From Nitrincola alkalisediminis (GTDB lineage: Bacteria; Pseudomonadota; Gammaproteobacteria; Pseudomonadales; Balneatricaceae): 64,000 nucleotides of DNA. Below are positions 9,994 through 18,750 of this stretch, in pieces (within the stretch, counting starts at the first letter, position 1; each line of letters starts with the position of its first letter). Both the position numbers and the translations under genes were made by a program. The DNA is taken from NCBI RefSeq assembly GCF_009821115.1, contig NZ_VYTY01000005.1:206599-270598 (forward strand), read 5' to 3'. Under the pieces are notes generated by a model. It was not told where the DNA came from and searched no databases. It worked only from the letters and a program-made list of their open reading frames with translations.

Positions 9994-10287
9994 ATGAGTC
10001 AGATAAAGCGATTTATTGCAGGTGCGGTGTGTCCACGCTGTGGAAAAATGGATTGTGTTCGAATGTACCGCGATGAAGAACGCGAGCATCGAGAGTGCAT
10101 TGAGTGTGGATTTGCCGATTCGCTTCGTTTGGATGGGCGTCCTGAACCCTCTGAGCTGAATACTCGTGTGAATGGCGACACAAAAACGCCAGCGAGCATC
10201 AGGTCAGAGCCGGAAGTGAAAGCTCAGCCGATCAAGTTTTTTACGAAACCGAAAAAGGCGGCTGATGAGGGGAACAATCGTCATTAA
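9994..10287 (+). CDS. yheV: YheV-like zinc-ribbon protein (DUF2387)
   Basis: A 97-residue protein starting MSQIKRFIAGAVCPRCGKMD, closely recalling E. coli YheV. Two cysteine pairs, CPRC near residue 13 and CIEC near residue 36, form a zinc ribbon; the tail is charged and probably disordered. Its function is unknown. It begins 4 bases after prlC, preceded by AAGGT, and is followed by an intrinsic terminator. The upstream in-frame start at 9949 lies inside prlC and is not used in this reading. Confidence 0.88.
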   Translation: MSQIKRFIAGAVCPRCGKMDCVRMYRDEEREHRECIECGFADSLRLDGRPEPSELNTRVNGDTKTPASIRSEPEVKAQPIKFFTKPKKAADEGNNRH

Positions 10288-10311
10288 CGATTGTTTGACA
10301 GAGAGTGATGA

Positions 10312-10341
10312 CTGGGGGGGCCGATTTGCCCCCTCTTTTTT
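10312..10341 (+). terminator. Intrinsic terminator after prlC-yheV
   Basis: A run of seven G (10314-10320) pairs with CCCCC after a short loop, followed by a T-rich tract to 10341. A second inverted repeat, AACAATCG/CGATTGTT with a 7-base loop, spans the yheV stop codon at 10272-10294. The site may also serve the convergent MATE gene. Confidence 0.75.
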
Positions 10342-10367
10342 GGAGCCTTTCTACCCAGTCACCTTCG

Positions 10368-11708
10368 TTAAAACCCCCAGCGGTTGTGTCGACATAATTG
10401 ACGGTAGACCCAAAGTCCCGTCAGGGCGCGCGCGATAAATAGGCAGACTAGGGCTGACCATAAGCCATGATTGCCATAGCTTTGGGTTAGCCACCAAACG
10501 GGAAAAAATACAAAGAACACAGAGACCAGCATGGTATTTTGCATGGCTTTGGCTTGAGATGTACCAATAAAAATCCCATCCAGTAAAAACCCCCAAACCC
10601 CTACCAGTGGTAAGATGATCAGCCAAGGCAGATACAGGCTAGCAAGCTCACGTACGCTCGCAATATTGGTCAGTAAATGAATAATTGGAATGCCGAAGAC
10701 ACCAAATGCCAGTGTCAGCAGTACTGCACTTGCCAATGACCATAACGCGGTGGCTGTCACCAGTTGGTAAAATCGGATGGTATTTCGCTCACCTAAAATA
10801 CGCCCAGAGAGTGCTTCAGTTGCATGCGCAAATCCATCTAATGCATTTGAAATGAGCATGAGAAAGGTCAGTAAGACGGCATTCGCGGCGAGGACATCGG
10901 CACCTTGTCGGGAACCCTGAGCGGTAAAAAAAGCAAAACACAGCAATAGACTCAGCGTCCGAATAAATAAATAACGATTAATCTTAAGTAGTTGTGTGTA
11001 TTCCGCTAAATATCGAAGTTTGGCAAGGATAAAATGACCTGGTATTAAACGTAGATGCCGTCGGCAGAAAAACAAGCCAAGCAGCAAGCTAATGTATTCG
11101 GCAATCACAGTACCGAATGCCACACCTTCTGCCCTCATTGAAAAGCCTAAGACAAAGAGGAGGTTTAATAAAATATTAATGAGGTTGGTCAGCGTTAACA
11201 AAAGCAGAGGAATGCGAGTGTTTTGATTGCCAACAAACCAGCCCAGTAAAACATAATTGCACAAGACAGCAGGTGCTCCCCAAATCCGAATATTGGCATA
11301 GGCCCACGCTTGCTCTGTTACATCGGGACTGGCGGCGGCAAGTGTCAATGCAAGCTGGATTAATGGGGCTTGTAGCAACAGAATCGTACTTGCAATGGCC
11401 AAGGCTAAAATAAGCGATTGCGCCAGTGTAGTACGGTTTGATGAACCATCGTCACGTCCCACCGCCTGTGCAACCAAGCCCGTAGTACCCATGCGTAAAA
11501 AACCGAACGCCCAAAACAAGGTCGAAAACAGAACGCCAGCAACGGCAATTGCCGCTAAATAGCGAGGGTCTGGTAGGTGACCAAGTATTGCGGTATCTGC
11601 TAGACCCAGTAAAGGAACGGTCATGTTCGATAGCATTATTGGCCAGGCAAGTTGCCAAACTTGCTTGTTTAGCACTTTATCTGGCCAATACGGGTATGAG
11701 GTTTTCAT
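10368..11708 (-). CDS. MATE-family efflux transporter, DinF-like
   Basis: A 446-residue protein with about 12 hydrophobic segments. The N-terminus WQLAWPIMLSNMTVPLLGLADTA and the DVTEQAWAYANIRIWGAPA segment are typical of the DinF branch of MATE antiporters, which export organic cations or other compounds using Na+ or H+. The start codon overlaps the znuB stop in an ATGA, so it is translationally coupled to znuCB and probably falls under Zur control. That setting is unusual for a DinF homologue; the substrate cannot be inferred from sequence. Confidence 0.92.
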   Translation of the reverse strand: MKTSYPYWPDKVLNKQVWQLAWPIMLSNMTVPLLGLADTAILGHLPDPRYLAAIAVAGVLFSTLFWAFGFLRMGTTGLVAQAVGRDDGSSNRTTLAQSLILALAIASTILLLQAPLIQLALTLAAASPDVTEQAWAYANIRIWGAPAVLCNYVLLGWFVGNQNTRIPLLLLTLTNLINILLNLLFVLGFSMRAEGVAFGTVIAEYISLLLGLFFCRRHLRLIPGHFILAKLRYLAEYTQLLKINRYLFIRTLSLLLCFAFFTAQGSRQGADVLAANAVLLTFLMLISNALDGFAHATEALSGRILGERNTIRFYQLVTATALWSLASAVLLTLAFGVFGIPIIHLLTNIASVRELASLYLPWLIILPLVGVWGFLLDGIFIGTSQAKAMQNTMLVSVFFVFFPVWWLTQSYGNHGLWSALVCLFIARALTGLWVYRQLCRHNRWGF

Positions 11709-12499
11709 GAAGATGAACGGCGAGCAGGTAAGGTGTATAGGATTAAAAAGACAAGTAAGGATGTGACGACAACCGAAGGACCTGCTGGCGTATCAAATGT
11801 CCAGGAAGCCCATATCCCGCCAGTGACCGATAGCATTCCTAAAGCGGAAGCAATACAAGCCATTTGTTCAGGCGTTGTGGATAACTTACGCGCCGCAGCG
11901 GCAGGAATGATCAATAAAGAGGTGATTAATAAAATACCCACCAGTTTCATTGCGACAGCAATCACGATGGCGATCATTAACATTAAGAGAAGCCGCACCC
12001 GTGTGACGGGGACGCCTTCAACTCTGGCTAGCTCTTCATTGATCGTAATTGCCAATAATGGATTCCATAATCGCCACAGGAGTATCAGAACAACACTCCC
12101 GCCACCATAGACCCAAAGCAGATCGGTAGGAGCAATGGCCAATAAATCACCAAATAAGTACTCCATCAAATCAATACGAATATGGTCGAGAAGGGATACA
12201 GCGACTAAGCCGATTGATAGAGCACTGTGCGCCATGATTCCCAGTAAGGTATCGGTTGCAACCCAGTGTTGCTTTTGTAACGCGACAAGTAGAATCGATA
12301 GCAATACGCAGCAGACCATAACCGCTAAATTAAGGTTAATACTGAACAAAAACCCTAACGCGACGCCCATCAACGCTGAGTGCGCTAAGGTGTCACCGAA
12401 ATAGGCCATGCGTCGCCAGACAACAAACGCACCTAAGGGACCTGTAATGGCGGCAACACCAAGCCCACCGAATAGAGCCAGTAATAAAAAATCAGGCAC
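11705..12499 (-). CDS. znuB: High-affinity zinc ABC importer, permease
   Basis: ZnuB forms the membrane channel of the ZnuABC zinc importer. The 264-residue protein carries family blocks [41 protein letters not shown] and [21 protein letters not shown], with about eight membrane segments. I chose GTG at 12499 because GAGG lies 9 bases upstream and it overlaps the znuC stop by 8 bases; a longer reading from TTG at 12538 adds a polar extension unlike the family. It sits in the order zur-znuC-znuB-MATE. Confidence 0.96.
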   Translation of the reverse strand: MPDFLLLALFGGLGVAAITGPLGAFVVWRRMAYFGDTLAHSALMGVALGFLFSINLNLAVMVCCVLLSILLVALQKQHWVATDTLLGIMAHSALSIGLVAVSLLDHIRIDLMEYLFGDLLAIAPTDLLWVYGGGSVVLILLWRLWNPLLAITINEELARVEGVPVTRVRLLLMLMIAIVIAVAMKLVGILLITSLLIIPAAAARKLSTTPEQMACIASALGMLSVTGGIWASWTFDTPAGPSVVVTSLLVFLILYTLPARRSSS

Positions 12500-13280
12500 G
12501 CGTTGTGACCTCTTTTTCGGATAATGAGGGATGATCAATAATCACTTCACCGTGCGTATCGTGACAATGATCATGTTGATGATTATACAGCGCAAATGCA
12601 TCCGCTTGTGAGCGGCCAAACAGCTCAATAAATGAAGGATCATTGCTAACGCGTGCAGGGTGGCCTGAGCAGCAGACGTGCTGATTTAAGCAGATGACGT
12701 GATCCGTCGATGACATGACCAAATGCAAATCGTGAGAGATCATTAAAATACCGCATTTGCGTTGTTCGCGGATGGCTGTAATGAGCGCGTAAAGCTCGGT
12801 TTGTCCATTCACATCGACTCCTTGAACGGGCTCATCCAAGACCAGTAGTTTGGGATCACGTAACAATGCACGTGCCAGCATCACTCGTTGCGTTTCACCA
12901 CCGGAGAGATCATGGAATGAGTGCATCAAGAGATGTTGTGCGCCCACCTGATCCAGGGTTTTTTCCAAGACAGCTGCTGATGCGTTTTGAGCCCCCAGGG
13001 TTAAAAAACGTTTAACGGTCAGCGGCATGGTTTTATCAATTTGTAGCTTTTGTGGCATGTAGCCGACTTTCAATCCAGGAGTACACCATAGATTTCCAGA
13101 GGTAGGCTTGATAAGACCGAGCACGACCCTAACCAGAGTGGTTTTACCTGCTCCGTTAGGCCCAATGAGCGTGGTAATACAGTTATCATGCAAGGATAAG
13201 GAAATGTTTTTAAGTGTTTCTTGGCGTCCGAAACGAACGCTGACCTGTTCAAGCCTAACCAAGTCAGGATGGATTGGCAT
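12492..13280 (-). CDS. znuC: Zinc ABC importer, ATPase
   Basis: The ATPase of ZnuABC, 262 residues. Walker A is GPNGAGKTT, the signature [15 protein letters not shown], Walker [13 protein letters not shown] and the switch His lies in ISHDLH. The C-terminal tail is rich in His and Cys ([10 protein letters not shown]), possibly a metal-binding tail; this is common but not universal in ZnuC. The start is ATG at 13280, which overlaps the end of zur by 17 bases; a GTG four codons earlier is possible. The arrangement implies translational coupling to zur. Confidence 0.96.
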   Translation of the reverse strand: MPIHPDLVRLEQVSVRFGRQETLKNISLSLHDNCITTLIGPNGAGKTTLVRVVLGLIKPTSGNLWCTPGLKVGYMPQKLQIDKTMPLTVKRFLTLGAQNASAAVLEKTLDQVGAQHLLMHSFHDLSGGETQRVMLARALLRDPKLLVLDEPVQGVDVNGQTELYALITAIREQRKCGILMISHDLHLVMSSTDHVICLNQHVCCSGHPARVSNDPSFIELFGRSQADAFALYNHQHDHCHDTHGEVIIDHPSLSEKEVTTRA

Positions 13281-13782
13281 TGTGTTCTTCACTCTTTTGA
13301 TTGGCTAACTGGCATTCTGGACAGGTTCCCAGTATTTCAACGGTTTCTTGTTCAATTGAAAAACCGAGTTGTTGAGCGTGCGTTTCTAGCGCTAAGTTTA
13401 CGTCAGATGATGTGATTTCATGGGCTTGTTGGCATTGTTTGCAGATAAAAAAATGGCCTGAGTGTGCCTTTTCAGGATGAGCACAGCCAACAAATGCATT
13501 CAATGATGCTAAACGATGCACGAGGCCCAGTTCTTGTAAAAACTCCAATGCGCGGTAGACGGTTGGCGGTGCCGAGTTAAAACCAGCATTGGCCAAGCTC
13601 GGTAAAAGATCGTAAGCCCCAAGGGGTTTGTGGCTTGACCAGATCATACGTAAGACTAACTCTCGGATGGGTGTGAGACGTTGCTGTCGATCTTTACAAA
13701 TACGTTTTGCGGATGTCAGCGCATCGTCAATGCAGTGTTGATGATCATGATGGCAAATAAATGTCGGATTTTTTTTAGACAT
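13264..13782 (-). CDS. zur: Zinc uptake regulator (Fur family)
   Basis: A 172-residue Fur-family repressor. The winged helix includes [13 protein letters not shown] and [20 protein letters not shown]; metal sites include the regulatory His/Cys residues around [18 protein letters not shown] and two Cys pairs, CKQC and CPEC. Its place as the first gene before znuCB, across from znuA, identifies it as Zur rather than Fur. With zinc bound, Zur represses zinc uptake genes. ATG at 13782 has AGGTG close upstream; a GTG two codons earlier is an alternative. The operator at 13808-13820 implies autoregulation. Confidence 0.96.
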   Translation of the reverse strand: MSKKNPTFICHHDHQHCIDDALTSAKRICKDRQQRLTPIRELVLRMIWSSHKPLGAYDLLPSLANAGFNSAPPTVYRALEFLQELGLVHRLASLNAFVGCAHPEKAHSGHFFICKQCQQAHEITSSDVNLALETHAQQLGFSIEQETVEILGTCPECQLANQKSEEHNANPS

Positions 13783-13807
13783 GGTCACCTAAGTTCCGAT
13801 TAACAAT

Positions 13808-13820
13808 GTTATAGTATAAC
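13808..13820. promoter_or_regulatory. Zur operator between zur and znuA
   Basis: A perfect 13-base palindrome, GTTATA-G-TATAAC, lies in the 71-base gap between the divergent zur and znuA starts. It matches the known core of gammaproteobacterial Zur boxes (TGTTATAnTATAACA-like). One operator could control both transcription directions, so that zinc excess shuts off znuA, znuCB, zur and the coupled MATE gene together. Confidence 0.9.
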
Positions 13821-13853
13821 TTTAAAAAAGTTTAATTGGGATCAAATACTATC

Positions 13854-14945
13854 ATGCCAAAACTATTTCCTTGCGTCCGTATTTTACCCTTAGCCGCCGC
13901 ATTGTTTTTTTCAGCATCCGTATCCGCTCAGTCGATTGTATCAAGTATCAAGCCAATACATTTGATCGCAACTGCGGTTACCGATGGAATTGTTGAGCCC
14001 GTTCAGCTTCTGCCTTCAAATGCATCTCCTCATACGTATGCGTTGAAGCCATCCGATATGCAAGTGTTGACACAAGCGGACGTGTTTTTTTGGATAGGGC
14101 CTGACATGGAGCAGTTTTTAACACGTCCTCTAGAAAGAACGTCCGCTCAGGTTGTCGCACTTTATCATTCAGATGACCACGACCACGATCATGATCATGA
14201 TCATGCCAAGCACGAAGCGCATCACGGCCACGACCACGATCATGCCAAGCACGAAGCGCATCACGGCCACGACCACGATCATGCCAAGCACGAAGAACAT
14301 CACGGCCACGACCACGATCATGCCAAGCACGAAGCGCATCACGGCCACGACCATGATCATGCTAAGCACGAAGAGCATCACGGCCACGACCATGATCATG
14401 CCAAGCATGAAGAACATCATGACCATGATCACGATGCACATATTTGGTTAGATCCAGTGAACGCAATCAAAATAGCACAAACGATGGTCAATGCTCTCGT
14501 GCCGATCATGCCTGATCACGAAGCGGCTTTAAAGGCGAACCTAGAACGCTTTTCTGCAGATGTTCGCCAGTTAGATGCCGAATTAAGTGCGACACTAACC
14601 CCTGTTAAAGATAAAGGGTTTTATGTTTTTCATGATGCCTATGGGCATTTTGTACATCACTATCAGTTAAATCAATTGGGCTATTTCACGGTTGATCCAG
14701 CGCGTCAGCCCGGAGCTCGTCATTTAACGGCCATTCGCAATCAACTTCAGGAAGGAGAAGTGGCTTGTGTGTTTAGTGAGCCTCAGTTTACCAGCGCAGT
14801 GGTAACCTCAATCACTCGTGGTCTTGATGTGGGTCATGCGGTTCTGGACCCTTTAGCAAGGGACATCACACCCTCAGCAACGGCGTATGTTGAGTATTTA
14901 AGAGGCCTCGCTGGGGCGTTTCATGAGTGTTTAGCACGCGGATAG
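13854..14945 (+). CDS. znuA: Periplasmic zinc-binding protein with long His-rich linker
   Basis: ZnuA captures periplasmic zinc for ZnuBC. The 363-residue precursor has a signal peptide cut near residue 26 (SVSAQ). Zinc-ligand contexts are visible: the ASPHTYALKPSDMQ segment, DAHIWLDP after the linker, and FHDAYGHF. Between the first two lies a very long Asp/His/Glu loop of six 13-residue units, AKHE(A/E)HHGHDHDH, encoded by near-identical 39-base repeats. The loop probably traps or senses zinc. The start is ATG at 13854; TTG at 13836 would add six polar residues before the signal peptide. It is divergent from zur across the Zur box. Confidence 0.97.
   Translation: MPKLFPCVRILPLAAALFFSASVSAQSIVSSIKPIHLIATAVTDGIVEPVQLLPSNASPHTYALKPSDMQVLTQADVFFWIGPDMEQFLTRPLERTSAQVVALYHSDDHDHDHDHDHAKHEAHHGHDHDHAKHEAHHGHDHDHAKHEEHHGHDHDHAKHEAHHGHDHDHAKHEEHHGHDHDHAKHEEHHDHDHDAHIWLDPVNAIKIAQTMVNALVPIMPDHEAALKANLERFSADVRQLDAELSATLTPVKDKGFYVFHDAYGHFVHHYQLNQLGYFTVDPARQPGARHLTAIRNQLQEGEVACVFSEPQFTSAVVTSITRGLDVGHAVLDPLARDITPSATAYVEYLRGLAGAFHECLARG
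14205..14438 (+). repeat. Six 39-base tandem repeats in znuA
   Basis: Six consecutive 39-base units, each beginning GCCAAGCA(C/T)GAAG, encode AKHE(A/E)HHGHDHDH. The units differ at only a few positions, the last being most diverged (HHDHDHDAH). The unit length is a multiple of three, so copy number can change without breaking the frame. These are coding repeats, not a CRISPR array: there are no spacers. Confidence 0.95.
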
Positions 14946-14980
14946 CCGGACTCTGTGTATAAATATTCTCCAGTCGGGTC

Positions 14981-15009
14981 TTCCCAAGACGGGGTCGGGC
15001 GGATATAAT
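14981..15009 (+). promoter_or_regulatory. Promoter of the tRNA-Leu pair
   Basis: A perfect -10 box TATAAT at 15004-15009 is preceded, with a 17-base spacer, by TTCCCA at 14981-14986. The sequence after the -10 (TCGCCCC) is a G+C-rich discriminator, typical of stringently controlled stable-RNA promoters. It lies 17 bases before the first tRNA. Confidence 0.75.
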
Positions 15010-15025
15010 TCGCCCCACTTTTGAC

Positions 15026-15112
15026 GCAGATGTGGTGGAATTGGTAGACACGCTAGCTTCAGGTGCTAGTGCCTTCATCGGCGTGGGAGTTCGAGTCTCC
15101 CCATCTGCACCA
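15026..15112 (+). tRNA. tRNA-Leu (anticodon CAG), copy 1
   Basis: An 87-base class II tRNA with encoded CCA. The acceptor stem GCAGATG pairs with CATCTGC; the anticodon loop TTCAGGT gives CAG, reading CUG; the long variable arm is as expected for leucine; the T arm contains GTTCGAGTC. It differs from copy 2 at one base, T versus C in TTCA(T/C)CGGC of the variable arm. Confidence 0.98.
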
Positions 15113-15153
15113 TCTACAATGGGTGCAAACACGGGTCAAAAGTCAAAATACTT

Positions 15154-15240
15154 GCAGATGTGGTGGAATTGGTAGACACGCTAGCTTCAGGTGCTAGTGC
15201 CTTCACCGGCGTGGGAGTTCGAGTCTCCCCATCTGCACCA
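15154..15240 (+). tRNA. tRNA-Leu (anticodon CAG), copy 2
   Basis: An 87-base tandem copy 41 bases after copy 1, with the same acceptor stem, anticodon CAG and encoded CCA. The two probably form one transcript from the promoter at 14981-15009. The spacer shows no promoter of its own. Confidence 0.98.
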
Positions 15241-15281
15241 TTTTGAAGACATAACCCTTTCCTTGTTTTTCGAATATCTTC

Positions 15282-15746
15282 CTATCTTCCGCCAACAAAT
15301 CCAAGTTGTCTCCAAGCTTCGAATACCACAATCGCGACGCAATTGGATAAATTCATACTACGGCTGCCCGCTAACATTGGTAAACGCAGAAGGTTTTCGG
15401 GCGTAAATTGATTTAAAATCTCCGCCGGTAGTCCTCGCGTCTCTGGGCCGAAAATAAAAAAATCGTCAGATTCAAATTGTGTCTCGGTGTAATTGTGTGT
15501 GCCCTTTGTGGATAAAGCAAAGAGGCGTTTAGGCTGAGCAACGTTCATGAAATGCTCGTAATTATCCCACAGTTGTATCTTTGCAAATTCATGATAGTCC
15601 AGACCCGCTCGGCGTAAGGATTTTTCGTCCATCGAGAAGCCAAGTGGTTGAATTAAGTGGAGTTGGCAGCCAGTGTTGGCACACAAACGAATAATATTAC
15701 CCGTATTGGGTGGAATTTCAGGTTCAAAGAGAACGATGTTCATCAT
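15282..15746 (-). CDS. trmL: tRNA (cytidine/uridine-34 2'-O)-methyltransferase
   Basis: TrmL methylates the ribose of the wobble base in two tRNA-Leu isoacceptors (CAA and UAA anticodons in E. coli). The 154-residue protein is a minimal SPOUT enzyme: N-terminal [20 protein letters not shown], then FGPETRGLP near residue 98 and the knot/SAM motif [21 protein letters not shown]. Its start lies 3 bases after the stop of the GGDEF-EAL gene, so they are probably cotranscribed. Its closeness to tRNA-Leu genes is suggestive, but those copies carry CAG, which is not the known target. Confidence 0.95.
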   Translation of the reverse strand: MMNIVLFEPEIPPNTGNIIRLCANTGCQLHLIQPLGFSMDEKSLRRAGLDYHEFAKIQLWDNYEHFMNVAQPKRLFALSTKGTHNYTETQFESDDFFIFGPETRGLPAEILNQFTPENLLRLPMLAGSRSMNLSNCVAIVVFEAWRQLGFVGGR

Positions 15747-15749
15747 GCA

Positions 15750-18488
15750 TTATGCGCTCTTGATTAATTGATCGGCGCTGACAGGTTTGCCAAATAAATA
15801 ACCTTGGTAGGCTAGACAACCGTAACTGGCGAGCAGTGACCGTTGATCGTCGGTTTCGACCCCCTCAGCAATGACCGATAGACTCATGCTATTCGCTAAG
15901 GATACCACGGTTCTGGCAATATCTGAGTCTTGTAGGTTCGTTAACATGTCCTTGACGAAGGACTTATCGATTTTGAGTTGATCAATCGGTAGGCGTTTTA
16001 AATACATGAGGGATGAATAGCCAGTGCCAAAATCATCCAGTGAAAAGCTAATGCCAAGAGCTTGCAGCTGAACCATTTTATCCACCGTGTCTTCAATATC
16101 GACCAAGAGCATACTCTCGGTGATTTCAAGCTTCATACGCGTTGGGTTAATCTGATATTGTTCAACAATAGCAATGACTTGGCTGACAAACTCGGGTTGG
16201 TGGAGTTGCTTGGCACTGATATTGATAGCAAGGGTGAGGTGTTGAGTGGCGGGATTGAGTTGCCATTCCGCGAGTTGTTGACAAGCCGTATGCAGTACCC
16301 ACTCTCCCAAGGGAAGAATAAGGCCTGTTTTCTCTGCCACAGGAATAAAGTCTACTGGGGATACGTTGCCGCGTTCTGGATGATGCCAGCGTAATAGGGC
16401 CTCGGCGCCGAGCATTTTTCCCAGATGATTAACTTGAATTTGATACGCGAGGGTAAATTCACCGCGTTGAATCCCCTGTCTAATGTCGTTGGCCAAACTG
16501 GCGTGCTCGTGGACACGTGCTTGCATATCGGGATTAAAGAAACGATGGGTGTTACGCCCTGCCGCTTTTGCCTGATACATGGCTAAATCGGCCTGTGCGA
16601 AGACATCATCAATCCCAGCATTTTCTTGATCAAACAAGGTGATACCAATGCTAAGCGTATTAAAGTGTTCAATGCCATCAAACCAGAAAGGCTGGGACAA
16701 CTTACTGAGTATTTTCTGACTAACGAGGTCAGCCATATTGGAAGCCGAATCTCTGCAACTGCCCAACTCTTCCAGTAGAATAATAAACTCATCGCCGCCA
16801 ATGCGGGAAACGGTGTCGGTTTTGCGTACGCAGTTAATTAAACGCTCAGACACCATTTTTAATAATTGATCTCCGGCATGATGTCCACGAGTGTCATTTA
16901 AGGTCTTGAAATCATCTAAATCAATATAGAGTAAGGCACCAATACAGTGTTTTCGTTGGCTGTTAAGCAGTGCCTGTTTCACTCGATCCATTAATAGCTG
17001 ACGATTGGGCAAGTGGGTAAGCTGGTCGTAGAATGCCAGCTGTTTAATTCTATTTTCAGATTCCTTACGTTGAGTGATATCACTGAGGGTGATCACAAAA
17101 TTTAAAACGCTTTGATCAGACTTGTTTTCAACCGCAGAGACGTTAATCCAGAGTAAATACTCTTCACCCTCTTTGCGAGTGCTCCAGATTTCGCCTTGCC
17201 AAGCTTTACCTTCGTTCATGGCTTCGATAAGTTGATCATAAACCGAGCTATAAACATGATAAGGGTAAATCACTTCGATCGATTGACCAATCACATCAGT
17301 CGCTTCAAACCCGGTGATCTGTGTAAAGGCCTGATTGACTCTCAGAATTGTTTTGTGTCGATCAGTGACGATCATCCCTTCTGAGGATTCAAAAACGGTT
17401 GCGGCGATGTGAAGGTCGGCAAACATATTGCGAATGGCAGAGCCGATCTTATTGTACTCGTAGATACCCGTGGACTTGAAGGTCAGTCCGTGACCTCCTC
17501 TTTGGATACGTTCTATGTAGGCAATAAGGTAGTTGATCGCACGCTGATTATTGGTTTGAAAGAGCCAGCCAGTCATGGTTAACAAGAAAATAAAGCCACC
17601 CGACAGCAGCATGAAGGACTCCCAGTACTCACGATCCGCGACTTGGAAGTGGCTTTTATCGACGGCTATATCAAGCCAAATGTCAGTGTCTACATTTTTT
17701 AAGTGAAGTTGGTCGTGAAAAAGATAGCAAGTATTATCAGTCCCTGTTTGATGATTTTCTTTGCGTGTTTCAATGATTGAAAATCGATTGGCTTTATCCA
17801 CAGGGTTGCTCAGTAGATTGCGTTGCTGAGTACTTAAACTCAGAGACTTTGTCTGAGTTTGTTCGAGCAGGTATAACATAAGAGGATGACTGGCATGCAA
17901 GGCCAACCCTACATACATATAACCTTTTAAATCGATGGTCAATGGATCAAAAATAGGTGCCGCTTTGATGAGGACCGAAAATTCATCGTTTGGAATTAAG
18001 TGCCATTGGTGGGTATAGTGAATCGGCGATTTGAGTTGGTCGATGAAGGTTTCAAGGCGATACTTTGGATGGTTGGCGTTGAGTAAGACCTCTTGCTCAG
18101 TGCTGACCAGAAAAAAAATATCCAAGACACTACCTGTTTCTGAATCTTGGAATAGATGAGCCATATTGTCGATCATGGATTCGAAGGAGTGTGCATCCGC
18201 ACTTTCAGACAGAATCGCTAAATTGGATGTTGTCCCCTTCAGGTAAGCATTCAATAAATCTAAGCGGTTGTTTAACGCGCTAGCGATTGAGCGATGTTTC
18301 TGCTCAAGACTTTTCTGAACCTCTTGTTCCAGTTGCTTTTCTGCCGTACGAAATGAGAACGCCGCAGAAAGACCAAACGCAAAAATACTGATCAGACCAA
18401 AAATTAACACTAAACGGGTTGAGTATCTGAGGTCATGATTTGTTGAGGGGTGATCTGCGTGTTTGATCGGTGTGCCACGTTGGCTCAT
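15750..18488 (-). CDS. Membrane PAS-GGDEF-EAL protein (cyclic di-GMP turnover)
   Basis: A 912-residue protein: TM1 (about 25-47), a periplasmic sensor of about 240 residues, TM2 (about 283-303), PAS (about 355-470), GGDEF, then EAL. The cyclase motif GGDEF (564-568) is intact and preceded at five residues by an RKTD inhibitory site. The phosphodiesterase motifs are also intact: EAL at 696-698, LEITES, DDFGTGYSS and AEGVET. Both activities are therefore possible. ATG at 18488 with GAGG eight bases upstream is preferred over a start 30 codons earlier. The input signal is unknown; it ends 3 bases before trmL. Confidence 0.93.
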   Translation of the reverse strand: MSQRGTPIKHADHPSTNHDLRYSTRLVLIFGLISIFAFGLSAAFSFRTAEKQLEQEVQKSLEQKHRSIASALNNRLDLLNAYLKGTTSNLAILSESADAHSFESMIDNMAHLFQDSETGSVLDIFFLVSTEQEVLLNANHPKYRLETFIDQLKSPIHYTHQWHLIPNDEFSVLIKAAPIFDPLTIDLKGYMYVGLALHASHPLMLYLLEQTQTKSLSLSTQQRNLLSNPVDKANRFSIIETRKENHQTGTDNTCYLFHDQLHLKNVDTDIWLDIAVDKSHFQVADREYWESFMLLSGGFIFLLTMTGWLFQTNNQRAINYLIAYIERIQRGGHGLTFKSTGIYEYNKIGSAIRNMFADLHIAATVFESSEGMIVTDRHKTILRVNQAFTQITGFEATDVIGQSIEVIYPYHVYSSVYDQLIEAMNEGKAWQGEIWSTRKEGEEYLLWINVSAVENKSDQSVLNFVITLSDITQRKESENRIKQLAFYDQLTHLPNRQLLMDRVKQALLNSQRKHCIGALLYIDLDDFKTLNDTRGHHAGDQLLKMVSERLINCVRKTDTVSRIGGDEFIILLEELGSCRDSASNMADLVSQKILSKLSQPFWFDGIEHFNTLSIGITLFDQENAGIDDVFAQADLAMYQAKAAGRNTHRFFNPDMQARVHEHASLANDIRQGIQRGEFTLAYQIQVNHLGKMLGAEALLRWHHPERGNVSPVDFIPVAEKTGLILPLGEWVLHTACQQLAEWQLNPATQHLTLAINISAKQLHQPEFVSQVIAIVEQYQINPTRMKLEITESMLLVDIEDTVDKMVQLQALGISFSLDDFGTGYSSLMYLKRLPIDQLKIDKSFVKDMLTNLQDSDIARTVVSLANSMSLSVIAEGVETDDQRSLLASYGCLAYQGYLFGKPVSADQLIKSA

Positions 18489-18697
18489 AAAGAGAGCCTC
18501 TTGTTTGAAACAAGCCGGAGAGAAGAAAGAACTGAACAACGAGTTAGATGGAGTAAGTTCAAAACGTTGGTTTACCAATTGTGATGAATGAATCAGTACT
18601 CCTTTACCCTGCTTTTTTAAGGATATTAACCCATTTTGGCAGAATTAACAGCCCTTCCTACGTCGTTAGTTTGTTTTATACGTAAGTCGTAGTGCTA

Positions 18698-18729
18698 GCG
18701 TTCAAACACCTTTCAGTAGATTGAACGCT
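18698..18729 (-). terminator. Hairpin downstream of fructokinase
   Basis: A 9-base perfect inverted repeat, AGCGTTCAA/TTGAACGCT, with a 14-base loop lies 22 bases beyond the fructokinase stop. No T-run follows on either strand, so it may be a processing or Rho-linked 3' end rather than a classic terminator. The rest of the 262-base gap (18489-18750) shows nothing recognisable. Confidence 0.4.
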
Positions 18730-18750
18730 GTCTTGAAGTTTAGATAGGAT

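Noticed and set aside
14205..14438. CRISPR-like array of 39-base repeats
   Set aside because: Units are contiguous, without spacers, in frame, and encode the His-rich loop of ZnuA.
14152..14451. Long open frames on both strands through the ZnuA repeat
   Set aside because: The 39-base repeat lacks stops in several frames, so these are by-products of low-complexity coding sequence.
14866..15132. Minus-strand ORF of 88 codons over the first tRNA-Leu
   Set aside because: Its central peptide is the reverse translation of a tRNA-Leu gene, a familiar false protein in databases.
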